Source of the DNA: CAYUBI01 sp964443005 | GTDB taxonomy: Bacteria > Margulisbacteria > Riflemargulisbacteria > GWF2-35-9 > CAYUBI01 | DNA length: 19,657 bases | Reading direction: 5' to 3' | Assembly (NCBI GenBank): GCA_964443005.1 | Contig: CAYUBI010000043.1 | Location: 1-19,657 of the forward strand | Part shown: positions 5,490 to 14,100 of the stretch, one piece after another | Position numbering within the stretch: the stretch's first letter is position 1 | Layout of the letters: each line of letters starts with the position of its first letter | The notes under the pieces: model-generated | What the model was told of the DNA's origin: nothing | Databases searched by the model: none | What the model saw: only the letters and a program-made list of their open reading frames with translations | Program-made: the position numbers and the translations under genes

Positions 5490-6188
5490 ATGGCTTTTTT
5501 ATTTACGTTATGGTTTATTTTTGTATTAGGGAGCGTTTATGTTACTGCTGTACTTATGGCATACTTACGCGCTGTTGTATCTAAGAATCTTCGCTATGAA
5601 TTTCAGTTGGGTGGACGGTTTCTGGCATTATGGATTCGTCGATTGTGTCGGTTTCAGATTCAGGTGAGTGGAACTGAAAATATTCCTATGGATAAAACTG
5701 TTATTTTTGTTGGAAATCATCAGTCGAATATGGATATTTTGTTTTTAATTGGTGCTATTCCTCGAAATGCAGTATTTATTGCTAAACGCGAGTTATACAA
5801 GGTTCCTGTTTTAGCTTATACAATGAGAATCTCAGGGCAAATGATCGTTGATCGTCAGCGAGGACGCGAAGCTGTACGAAATATGAAAGCTGTTATTGAA
5901 CGGATTAATCAGGGACAATCTGTCATCATTTTTCCAGAAGGAACACGTTCAATAGATGGTAAAATGCGTCCATTTAAAAAGGGACTCGAGTTATTGCTGA
6001 AACACACGGAAGCTGTTGTTGTGCCAGTTGTGATTAGTGGGAGTGTTTTAGTTAATCCAAAAGGAAGTTTGTTTTTGTATCAGCGTCCGGTTTCAATTAC
6101 TTTTTTGCAACAACTAACTCCAGAAGAAAAAGCTAGCACTCAGGTAACTTCTTTGCTTTATGATATTATTCAGCGTCATCTTCCTTAG
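5490..6188 (+). CDS. plsC: 1-acyl-glycerol-3-phosphate acyltransferase (PlsC type)
   Basis: This membrane enzyme moves an acyl chain onto lysophosphatidic acid to make phosphatidic acid, the second acylation of phospholipid synthesis. In the 232-residue form there is an N-terminal membrane helix (about 2-26) and the catalytic NHQSNMD (76-82; His and Asp of NHx4D). The substrate motif FPEGTRS (148-154) and VPVVISGS near 180 follow. All PLSC motifs are intact. The start at 5490 is 4 bases after the AccB-like stop; a longer in-frame start at 5445 would overlap that gene and adds a tail with no family match. The 3' end overlaps the phospholipase gene by 29 bases, pointing to one lipid-centred unit. 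Confidence 0.92.
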   Translation: MAFLFTLWFIFVLGSVYVTAVLMAYLRAVVSKNLRYEFQLGGRFLALWIRRLCRFQIQVSGTENIPMDKTVIFVGNHQSNMDILFLIGAIPRNAVFIAKRELYKVPVLAYTMRISGQMIVDRQRGREAVRNMKAVIERINQGQSVIIFPEGTRSIDGKMRPFKKGLELLLKHTEAVVVPVVISGSVLVNPKGSLFLYQRPVSITFLQQLTPEEKASTQVTSLLYDIIQRHLP

Positions 6189-6984
6189 TTTGCTTTTCTT
6201 GGCGCCACAGGCAGCAGTTGCTTGGGGGCCAGGTGTGCATTTAGCGCAGGGTAGTCGAATTTTAATGTCATTGGATCTTATTAGTCCTGTGATTGCTTCG
6301 TTGATCCAAGCTCATCCCTTGGATTATTTGTATGGGTTGATTGCAGCTGATATTTTTATTGGAAAAGGGAATAAGCCACATGAACATCATTGTCATAATT
6401 GGGATACTGGCTTTGCATTGTTTGAACATGCATCGTTGCCAGCTCAGCAAGCATTTGTGTGGGGATATTTGTCTCATCTTGCAGGTGACGTGATTGCGCA
6501 TAATTATTATATTCCACTGAATATAAAACAGCGTCGATTAGGTAAAAAATTGGGACATGTTTATTGGGAAGTTTTGGCTGACGCTTTGGTCGACAAAAGC
6601 TCGTTTCGTCATGGTCAAGATTTGATTAATCTTCGGCATAGTCATGATGATGCGGTTTTGAATGAAACACTCAAAAAAAAATGGGATTTTTTTCGAACTA
6701 AAAAATATATCTATAAAAAGTCTATTGAATTGAATAATATCAAAATGTGGACTAAACGGGTCAATAAAATGTCAACAAATTTATCGTCAATGGATCAATC
6801 ATTTACTCGTCAGATGATGAATTTGTCGTATGATTGTGTTTTGAATTTTTTAATTTGTGGGCAAAAATCAGTAATTTTAAAATATGATCCAGTTGGAAGT
6901 CAAGCAATTCATGAATCAGAAACAATGATGTTTAAAATTCCAGATGAATTATTAACAATAAAAAACCGTAATTTCGCGGCTTAA
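6160..6984 (+). CDS. Secreted zinc-dependent phospholipase C family protein
   Basis: This 274-residue protein begins with a signal peptide (1-21) ending AVA before W22. In bacterial zinc phospholipases C the mature N-terminal Trp itself binds zinc, so this cleavage site is telling. Further candidate ligands occur in the family's order: H27, D64, H77 or H79, H106-x3-D110-x3-H114 (SHLAGDVIAH), and H133-x3-E137. The family cleaves phospholipid headgroups and some members are toxins; others with this HLAxDxxxH form are poorly studied. After about residue 180 the protein is Lys-rich and unassigned. It starts inside plsC and lies before a GtrA-like gene. It acts outside the inner membrane; whether on self or host lipid is unknown. 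Confidence 0.85.
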   Translation: MILFSVIFLSLLFLAPQAAVAWGPGVHLAQGSRILMSLDLISPVIASLIQAHPLDYLYGLIAADIFIGKGNKPHEHHCHNWDTGFALFEHASLPAQQAFVWGYLSHLAGDVIAHNYYIPLNIKQRRLGKKLGHVYWEVLADALVDKSSFRHGQDLINLRHSHDDAVLNETLKKKWDFFRTKKYIYKKSIELNNIKMWTKRVNKMSTNLSSMDQSFTRQMMNLSYDCVLNFLICGQKSVILKYDPVGSQAIHESETMMFKIPDELLTIKNRNFAA

Positions 6985-7008
6985 TTAAGTAATTAAAGGG
7001 TAAATATA

Positions 7009-7440
7009 ATGAAAAAAAGAGTTACAGCAGTCATGAAAAAAAATCGACAGTTTATTTTATATTCGATTATTGGCTTTTCCGGGTTTTTTATTGATTTTGG
7101 TGCTTTTTTTCTAATGGTTCATGTGTTGCAGTGGAATATATATTTTTCAAATATTATGAGTGCTTTTTTGGGGATGACTAATAATTTTTTGTTAAATTTG
7201 AATTATAATTTTAAAACAACTGATGATTTTTGGTTACGTTATCTGTCGTATTGTGGTGTTGCAGGCTTAGGTATGGTTATGAGTTCAATTATTATATTTT
7301 GCGGTGTGGAAATACTTTTATGGAATGTCTTTTTAGTTAAGTTATTAGCAATTGGTCTGATTGTTGTTATTTTATTTAATTTGAATAAGCGGATCACATT
7401 TTCTGGAAATGTTAAAAAATTACGATTTAAAAAACGATAA
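7009..7440 (+). CDS. GtrA-like four-helix membrane protein
   Basis: This 143-residue protein has four hydrophobic segments, roughly 15-41, 44-65, 75-105 and 106-125. It carries the GtrA-family marks SIIGFSGFFIDFGAFF near the start and FNLNKRITF at the end. GtrA-like proteins are thought to help flip lipid-linked sugars (undecaprenyl-phosphate-glucose) across the membrane. No partner glycosyltransferase is in the window, so the substrate is open. AAAGGG (6995-7000) lies 8 bases before the ATG; another ATG at 7033 is possible. The gene ends 2 bases before the oppositely oriented AddB-like gene, with no clear terminator between them. Confidence 0.85.
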   Translation: MKKRVTAVMKKNRQFILYSIIGFSGFFIDFGAFFLMVHVLQWNIYFSNIMSAFLGMTNNFLLNLNYNFKTTDDFWLRYLSYCGVAGLGMVMSSIIIFCGVEILLWNVFLVKLLAIGLIVVILFNLNKRITFSGNVKKLRFKKR

Positions 7441-7442
7441 AT

Positions 7443-10214
7443 TTAACATAAATCTTTGTAATCACATGTGCGGCATTGTGTGCCTGTAATTGGAGCAAAA
7501 TCTCCTGTCCAAATTCGTTGAATATACGTGTTAAGCCACACGAGTGTATCGGCCAGAAATGCATCCCATGTTTCAATTTTCCAATGAGATTCAATACCAT
7601 TGAGGTAAGGTTCATTTAACATAACCGTGCTTGTTTTTCCAGTTCGTAGTGATGCGTATTCTGCAGCAATTACTTTTTTCCCAGTTAATTGGCGTATAGC
7701 TTCGACATAAATATGTAATTGAAGGATTTCGCCGTGTTCAAAAGCGGTTTTTCCCATCAGAGAGGATGAACTTTTATAATCTCGAATAATTGCATAGTTG
7801 TCGTTGGTTTCGTCTACTCGATCAATTCGGCCTTTTAATGCAATTGTTACTGTTGGACTTAGCGTTAACACGAACGGGTTATTAATTCCACCAAATCCGA
7901 ATTCAACTAAGGAAGGTGATGCCTGGCGTTGTGTTGTTTTTGCAATATCATTAGTTAGAAAAAATAATATACGCTTCAGTAAGCGATGATATTCGAATTC
8001 TGCAATATGAGATTCAACATCCTTGAAAAATTCCTTAAATTGTTGATTAAATAGGGAATGGAATTCCTTGAGAATTTGCAGTTGGTTAATTGAGCGATAA
8101 GCTATATTTTTGGTTTGTAAAAGTGTCATGAATCGATAAAGAACGTCATGCAAGAAGTTGCCGCAATTTTTTGGCGAAAGAGGATCTTCGATTTGTATTG
8201 GCTGGATCAAGCGTTGAATCAAAAATTGAAAGGGACATGCAGCATAGATTTCTAATGCAGAAGGTGAAAATGTTGTTATTTTTTTAAGAATCTGTTGGCT
8301 AGTTGTTGAAAACAGTGATGGATGAGTTGTTGGATTGAATCCGGTATTTGGCTCTAAACTGCACTGAACTATTATTTGAGCAATGTTATAGTCTGTGTCA
8401 TTATAATAGTGTGAGTTCCATTCTTGTTCTGATATCCAAATAAAATGGTTTGCTGAAAAGGTATCTAGGTAAAATGAAGGCATTACTGTTTTTCCATTAT
8501 CCGCATAACGGTAGGTTGATATATAGATATTGGTTGCTTCCGAATAGAGTATATTAAAAAAGAAATATTCTGCTTCAGTATAGTAATCGTTTCGTGTTGG
8601 CAATGTTATACCTTTTTCTTTTTTTAACCATCGTCGTTCGTTATCTTTTAGAAAAAGATGCTCTTGCAAATAATGTGGATAATGATGATGAACAACTCCC
8701 AGCATAATGACAGTATCAAACGTCATTCCACGGTAGGAGCTAGGGTCAATAATTGAAATTACATTGCGGTGACGCGTGCGCAAACGATACCGTTTAAAGG
8801 TTAAAATGGGCCGAAGAATTTCATGTTCAAATAGCGCAATAGTTCCTTTAAACCATTTTGCTGCAATACGTGCTTCATCTAGACAAAGGATAAATTCACG
8901 ATAAGCTGCAATATGTTGGCTATAATGTGTAGTAGATAGTGGTAGGTTTAGTAAATGATGTACCCATTTTAAACGCTCTGGCATAGATGCAACTTGATCT
9001 AGCCAATCAGTGTATGATTTTGCAGAAGCGAGAATTTTTAGTTCAATAAGGATATTTTCTAAGGTTTCATTTCCTGTTGGTTCGTGTGTTTGTGCAGCTA
9101 GAATGAGTTGCTGCATGTCATGAGTAGAAAAAAAATGAGGCTTTTGCCAAATTCCAGATTGAAGCAGTGAGGTATAGGCTTCGTCACTAGGATGAATTGC
9201 GCAATCAATCCAGGTCATCCACCAGCGAATCCATGGGTTTTCTGGTAAGGGAGTGCTTTCATAAAAAAACGTAGGTAATGAATATTTTGCAAGTTCTGCA
9301 TTGAGTACGTTTTTATACGCGGCAACTGACGGTACTACAATTGCAATATCTTGACAAGAACACGGTATAGAAGCTATTAATTTTCCTACCCATTCAATTT
9401 CTGCATGATTGTTAAAGTGATCAATTCTATATGTGCGAGTACCCGTGTCTATTGGTAATTCTTGAATAAATGTTCGGATGTTTTCGTGTGGTACTAATGA
9501 TGTATAAAATATTGCGAGATCATTCACAAACCGAAAATATTTTTCATTCGCAGGTCGAGCTGTGAGCATCACATCTTTGGCTGGAGTGACAATTGCTTGG
9601 ATAACTTGTTTTTGTAAAGGGGTTAAATTCACAAATTCATCGATAATCACAAAGGTATCGTGATAGTCTTTGGATTGATTCAGTATGATGGCTGCTTTAC
9701 GTAAGATGTCTGCAGAGTCTAGTAATTGAGCCTTGTGTATAGATGAAATATACGAAGTATAAAGTTTTGTAATATCTTGCAGTGTAAGATTAGCAGGAAA
9801 TCGTTTGGCAAGATAAGCCCAATGAGTAGACGTCATTTCATAAGTTTTGGTTTCAGTAAATAAGTCTACAATTGATTTTAAGAGGTTATCATGATCAAGA
9901 ATCCAGTTGATATCTGTGCTATTTAGTTTTCGAATGGCTTGTCGAATAAAATGAAGTTGATGGCTAAATGATAAGATAGAGTTGGTTGGAGCTGAAACAA
10001 TAGACGTACAAAATTTTTCAATAGTGAACATGGGTGGGATTTTCCATATTCCGTTGCCTTGAGCCAGTAATTCTTTGTAGCGTTCGATTGTGTGTTCATT
10101 GGGTAATAAAATCAAGAGTTCTTTGCCCTTGTGTATTGCATGATGGGTACGGATAGCGTTGATAACGTGTTGCGTACGATGATAGCTTGGATGTTCTAAA
10201 AGAAATTCTTTCAT
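7443..10214 (-). CDS. AddB-like protein: inactivated helicase fold plus RecB-type nuclease with Fe-S cysteines
   Basis: This 923-residue protein resembles AddB/RexB, the second subunit of the double-strand-break repair helicase-nuclease. The N-terminal region has ELLILLPNEHT and FVIIDEFVNLTPLQ, as AddB does, but I see no GxxxxGKT Walker A, so it is not expected to hydrolyse ATP. The middle shows FDTVIMLGVVHHHYPHYL. The nuclease is complete: D798 in GRIDRVD, D812-Y-K814, and Q832-x3-Y836. Four cysteines fit the AddB iron-sulphur staple: C660, then C914-x2-C917-x5-C923 at the extreme C-terminus. No AddA partner is in the window. There is no ribosome site before the ATG at 10214. It is convergent with the GtrA-like gene. 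Confidence 0.88.
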   Translation of the reverse strand: MKEFLLEHPSYHRTQHVINAIRTHHAIHKGKELLILLPNEHTIERYKELLAQGNGIWKIPPMFTIEKFCTSIVSAPTNSILSFSHQLHFIRQAIRKLNSTDINWILDHDNLLKSIVDLFTETKTYEMTSTHWAYLAKRFPANLTLQDITKLYTSYISSIHKAQLLDSADILRKAAIILNQSKDYHDTFVIIDEFVNLTPLQKQVIQAIVTPAKDVMLTARPANEKYFRFVNDLAIFYTSLVPHENIRTFIQELPIDTGTRTYRIDHFNNHAEIEWVGKLIASIPCSCQDIAIVVPSVAAYKNVLNAELAKYSLPTFFYESTPLPENPWIRWWMTWIDCAIHPSDEAYTSLLQSGIWQKPHFFSTHDMQQLILAAQTHEPTGNETLENILIELKILASAKSYTDWLDQVASMPERLKWVHHLLNLPLSTTHYSQHIAAYREFILCLDEARIAAKWFKGTIALFEHEILRPILTFKRYRLRTRHRNVISIIDPSSYRGMTFDTVIMLGVVHHHYPHYLQEHLFLKDNERRWLKKEKGITLPTRNDYYTEAEYFFFNILYSEATNIYISTYRYADNGKTVMPSFYLDTFSANHFIWISEQEWNSHYYNDTDYNIAQIIVQCSLEPNTGFNPTTHPSLFSTTSQQILKKITTFSPSALEIYAACPFQFLIQRLIQPIQIEDPLSPKNCGNFLHDVLYRFMTLLQTKNIAYRSINQLQILKEFHSLFNQQFKEFFKDVESHIAEFEYHRLLKRILFFLTNDIAKTTQRQASPSLVEFGFGGINNPFVLTLSPTVTIALKGRIDRVDETNDNYAIIRDYKSSSSLMGKTAFEHGEILQLHIYVEAIRQLTGKKVIAAEYASLRTGKTSTVMLNEPYLNGIESHWKIETWDAFLADTLVWLNTYIQRIWTGDFAPITGTQCRTCDYKDLC

Positions 10215-10215
10215 G

Positions 10216-10233
10216 ATGTTATTATTGTAACAT
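10216..10233. repeat. Inverted repeat just before the AddB-like start
   Basis: ATGTTA, loop TTATTG, TAACAT is a perfect 6-bp dyad ending one base before the start codon on the minus strand. In the transcript it would place a stem where a ribosome site should be, and none is seen. Control of translation is possible but unproven. Confidence 0.3.
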
Positions 10234-10288
10234 ATTCAGTCCTTGCGTTCTAATTTTCAAGAAACGTTAGTGTGTTTTTAATAATTGC

Positions 10289-10308
10289 GAAATATGCTGG
10301 GATATTTC
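10289..10308. repeat. Perfect 7-bp hairpin between two minus-strand genes
   Basis: GAAATAT, loop GCTGGG, ATATTTC. It lies between the 225-residue gene and the AddB-like gene. On the minus strand no U-run follows, so it is not a standard intrinsic terminator; it may be a processing or pausing stem. Confidence 0.35.
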
Positions 10309-10321
10309 TCGATTATTTGTG

Positions 10322-10999
10322 TTATGAAGAAATGTTCTCAATAACACTTTCTACGTACGTGCAAGCTTCTAATAATTCAGAATTTCCAGAATTGGCTAAT
10401 TCCGATAATTGGCTACTCATTGTTTCGAGTTCATGGCTAAAATCTATATCACTATCTGTTAGCATAATAACATCAATATCATCAGTTTCTTTTATATAAT
10501 GATGAATATGCAAGGTGCCTCGCGTAAGGTCTAAAAAGCGCGCTTCCCATGAACGGCCTTGGCGATCAATGCTAACGATATTGAGTGAATAGGTATCAAG
10601 TAGTGGCGCTTTGAATTCCGGAAGATCCAGTTCCATTTCTGTTGATGTAATGGCAGCGTAGGTAAGGTTCCTTATGTGGCTATCAACAGGGTTACTGGAA
10701 AAAACAGTATCATGCCAAGATAGTGTGCCTTCGAAATATAGTTTTTCAAGAATAGGCGTTCCTGCATATTCCGAGTCAGTGGGTTCCATGGAATATAGGT
10801 CGTGGTCATAAATAATAGGCTTAGTGGTAAGGAGTTGTGCAACATTACGGGTCATTACAGGTGTTGATGGTTGTTGGTTGCGCCACTTTTTATAATCAGC
10901 AATTAATTGTCCAAAATTAAAGGATACATCACATAAGGACGGTTCATTTTGAAACACATTGCGGATATCCTGAGTACTGGAAGCAAAAGCGGTTGTCAT
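10322..10999 (-). CDS. Hypothetical 225-residue acidic protein, divergent from the giant ATPase
   Basis: I do not recognise this protein. The start at 10999 is chosen because GGTGAGGAT sits just before it; an ATG 90 bases further upstream has no ribosome site. There is no signal peptide or membrane helix. The N-terminal third contains FNFGQLIADYKKWRNQQ and the centre is mixed. After about residue 165 it is strongly acidic (ETDDIDV, DSDIDFSHELE) and probably helical. It is transcribed away from the 2005-residue ATPase across a shared 168-base gap, which suggests common control or a functional link. It may be a partner, adaptor or substrate of that ATPase; this is inference only. It lies 107 bases upstream of the AddB-like gene on the same strand and could be cotranscribed with it. 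Confidence 0.7.
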   Translation of the reverse strand: MTTAFASSTQDIRNVFQNEPSLCDVSFNFGQLIADYKKWRNQQPSTPVMTRNVAQLLTTKPIIYDHDLYSMEPTDSEYAGTPILEKLYFEGTLSWHDTVFSSNPVDSHIRNLTYAAITSTEMELDLPEFKAPLLDTYSLNIVSIDRQGRSWEARFLDLTRGTLHIHHYIKETDDIDVIMLTDSDIDFSHELETMSSQLSELANSGNSELLEACTYVESVIENISS

Positions 11000-11167
11000 T
11001 ATCCTCACCCCTGTTATTGAATTGCGGAATAAAAACCTTGTGGCGTTCCCGCGAACTCTGGCGAAATTGTTGTTGCCTGAGTATGTCAATATATCGCCGA
11101 TTTTTTGAAATAGTCCAGCGAAAGAAAGAGATGTTTAACTTGTGAAAAATAGGGCAACCCTAGATGA

Positions 11168-14100
11168 ATGTTTAGAAGTTTTAAAGTTGGGTATAATAAA
11201 ATCATGATATACCTCAGACGTATTGCTCTAATCCAAAATATGTCACTGCAATTTCCAAATTTGGAGTTTCTGAAAAATTCGCGTTCGTTAGTTTTAACAG
11301 AAGATAGTGAAGGGTTGGACTATTTTGTAAAAAAAGAATGCAAATTAACGAGTACGCCGTATTTGTATGTGTCTTTACGCAATACTCAGGATTTAAATAA
11401 GCTGGTTCGTGCTATTAAATTTTCTAAAGGAGAGTTGATTGTTTCTGATGGCCCACTCATAAAGTTAATTCAACAGGGCGGTGTTTTGCTTATTAATTAC
11501 CAAGATTCAAATCCAAAAATGATGGAAAGCATTAATGATCTTTTTGGAGATAATCAGCTGTTTGAAGGCAGCACTGTTAGTAAAAACTTAAAAGTTATTG
11601 GCATGCTAAATAATGATAAAAACAAGTGGTCTGGCGTAACAAGTGCCTTGATTGGACGTTATCGGCATTATTCTGCTGAATATAGTCGGCCAGAGTCAAG
11701 TTTGATGGCTGTAACAGAAGCCACAGACGTAGACTATACCGAGCTTTTTGGCTCTCCAAATTGGGAGCCGGAATTAATTGGCACTATTAAAATGATGAAT
11801 GGAACGCCTTCAATTATTGAAGGTCCACTTATAAAAGCAATCAAAGCGAATAAACCCTTGCGCATCAGTGGTGCACTGTGGGACGATCCTTATTTTCGAC
11901 AATTTATACATAATCTGGAAGATAGAAAATCTATTGATTTTTATGGCAGTACTTATCAATTGGGAGATCAGTTTTACATTGAAAAATTGATTGAACCTAA
12001 TTACAATCTAGGTGTTTCTAATAAAACAATCACTTCAATCAATGCAGATCCTGTACCAGAGAATTATGTTATTAATGATGAAAATTTGGATTTGCTATTT
12101 GGTTCAGTGAGCATAGAAAACAAAAAAATGTCTTTTTTGCCAGGTTTACTCGATAAAAATCAATTGAATTTGCGAATAGCTGGCAATATTCCGTTATGGG
12201 CATGGCATCGAATTATGCATAGCCCACATCAGATATCACTCGAAATTTCTGATGATACCAGTATTCCAGACTGTTACCGTAGTTATTGTATCGAAAAAAT
12301 AGAACCGTATCAGAAAGTGGAATGTAATTTGGAAACAGCACTTTTACAAAAAATTGCAGTAATCCATCATAACGACCCTGAAATAGCTTTGGCACTTTTG
12401 CGTGAAAATGTAATATCTTCTGAAGTTTTGTTTATTAATAACGAAACATCATTTGGAAATATATTTTCTCAAACAGAAGTGACTGGCAAAATCAAGGGTT
12501 CTTATGAATTTGAATGCCATATCAAAGATATTTACACTGCAATCAAAAATGGCAAAACAGTTGTGATTTCTGATTTATCTAGAAATCCAAAATTAGCTGA
12601 GGCTATGGCTTCTGTTTTTATGCCGAATCCTTATGTGATGATGAATGGTGTGCGTGTGGACCTAAATACATTAAGCGGGCGGCTTGTCGTCATAGATAGT
12701 AAAAATACAGTGCCTTTGTGGATGCCAATTGTTAATTTAAATAATGATAATTATGAACAACAGATTTATAGCATTTTAAAAAAAGAATATCCTAATTTTA
12801 ATTCTGCAGATTGGCATAAATTGCTTCACTTGAAAACAGCTTGTGAAAGTCTACCGTTGCCCAAGAACAAGGAATATCAAGAAGACACTGGTTTTAGTTT
12901 GAGTCGGGTACGAAATGTACTTAAGCAATTGGATTTTAGCCAACAAAAAATTTCAGCTAAATCATGGTATCGAGCTATTTATAATGTATTTATGGATGAT
13001 TATTATGAACAGCCTGACATTCTCTCTTTTTTAAGTGTTAAAGTAAAAAATGAATTTGGGTTTTCGTTTTTGCCTGATCATTCGATTGATCAAGTTAAAT
13101 TAGAAAAATTAAAAAATTTACCTGGTACTTTAGACGATTATTATTGGCAAGCTATTGATACGCTTAGTTTTGATTTGCTTCAGCAATTAGATATTCCTGT
13201 TCGTTTTACTGCTACAGGTTCAATGTCAAATCATGAAGGGTTAGACCTTATCAAAAATGCAAAATCACCAGTTTTATATTATCGAAAGGAAAAAGACTTT
13301 GAACAATTTCAGTACGAATGGCAGCATAGTTTTAGTAGAGCAGCAAAAATTCTGACAGAGTTTCCAGCATTATTTTTAAAAGGGCCGCCAGGTGTTGGGA
13401 AAACTTATAATTGTACAAAAATAGCGGAAACGTTGGGATATAAAACAATAGGTCAGGATAAAGAAGTTTTTGGTCCAATTACTACAGGAAGTGATGTTTC
13501 GTCAAAAGATATCATTGGTTTTATGTTGTTTAACGAACAAAAAGAAAAATCAGAATTCTCGGTACAAGAGATTTTAAGATTTGCAAAAGCACCCCGAGGT
13601 ATTTTGTTTGTTGATGAATCAAACTTACCTAAAGACGGTTTTTGGGATTTTATGCGAGGCTTGTTTGAAGAACATCCGTATTTATACGTAGATGGCAAAA
13701 AAATCTTACTTAGCAACCAACATAAAGTAATTTTTACAGGCAATCAAGATCGGTTGCCAAATCGTAATGTGCATAAAATTGTGAGAGAGCATTTTTTAAC
13801 AGTATTTTTTCCAAGTTTTGAAATAGGGTTTTTGGAGCAATTAGTAAGTGAGAAATATTTACACAAGAAAAAGCTTGCAGGTGATATGTCTGCGTTAGCA
13901 AAAACTATAGTTGAGCTTCATCAATTAGGATTAAAATTAACTAATCCAGAGGAATATTCGTTGCGGGATATTCAAGAAATGTGTCGACGACTTCCAGTTG
14001 AATGGGATGGCAATATCAATGACATGATGAATAGTTTTCATTCTGTTTATGTTGGAAGATTAAGTTCTGAACATCAAGAAGCCTTGGATAAATTAGTGTT

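Noticed and set aside
11084..11089. TTGACA on the minus strand as a -35 for the 225-residue gene
   Set aside because: No acceptable -10 lies 15-19 bases downstream of it.
11000..11090. 30-residue N-terminal extension of the 225-residue protein
   Set aside because: The ATG at 11089 has no ribosome site; GGTGAGGAT directly precedes ATG 10999.
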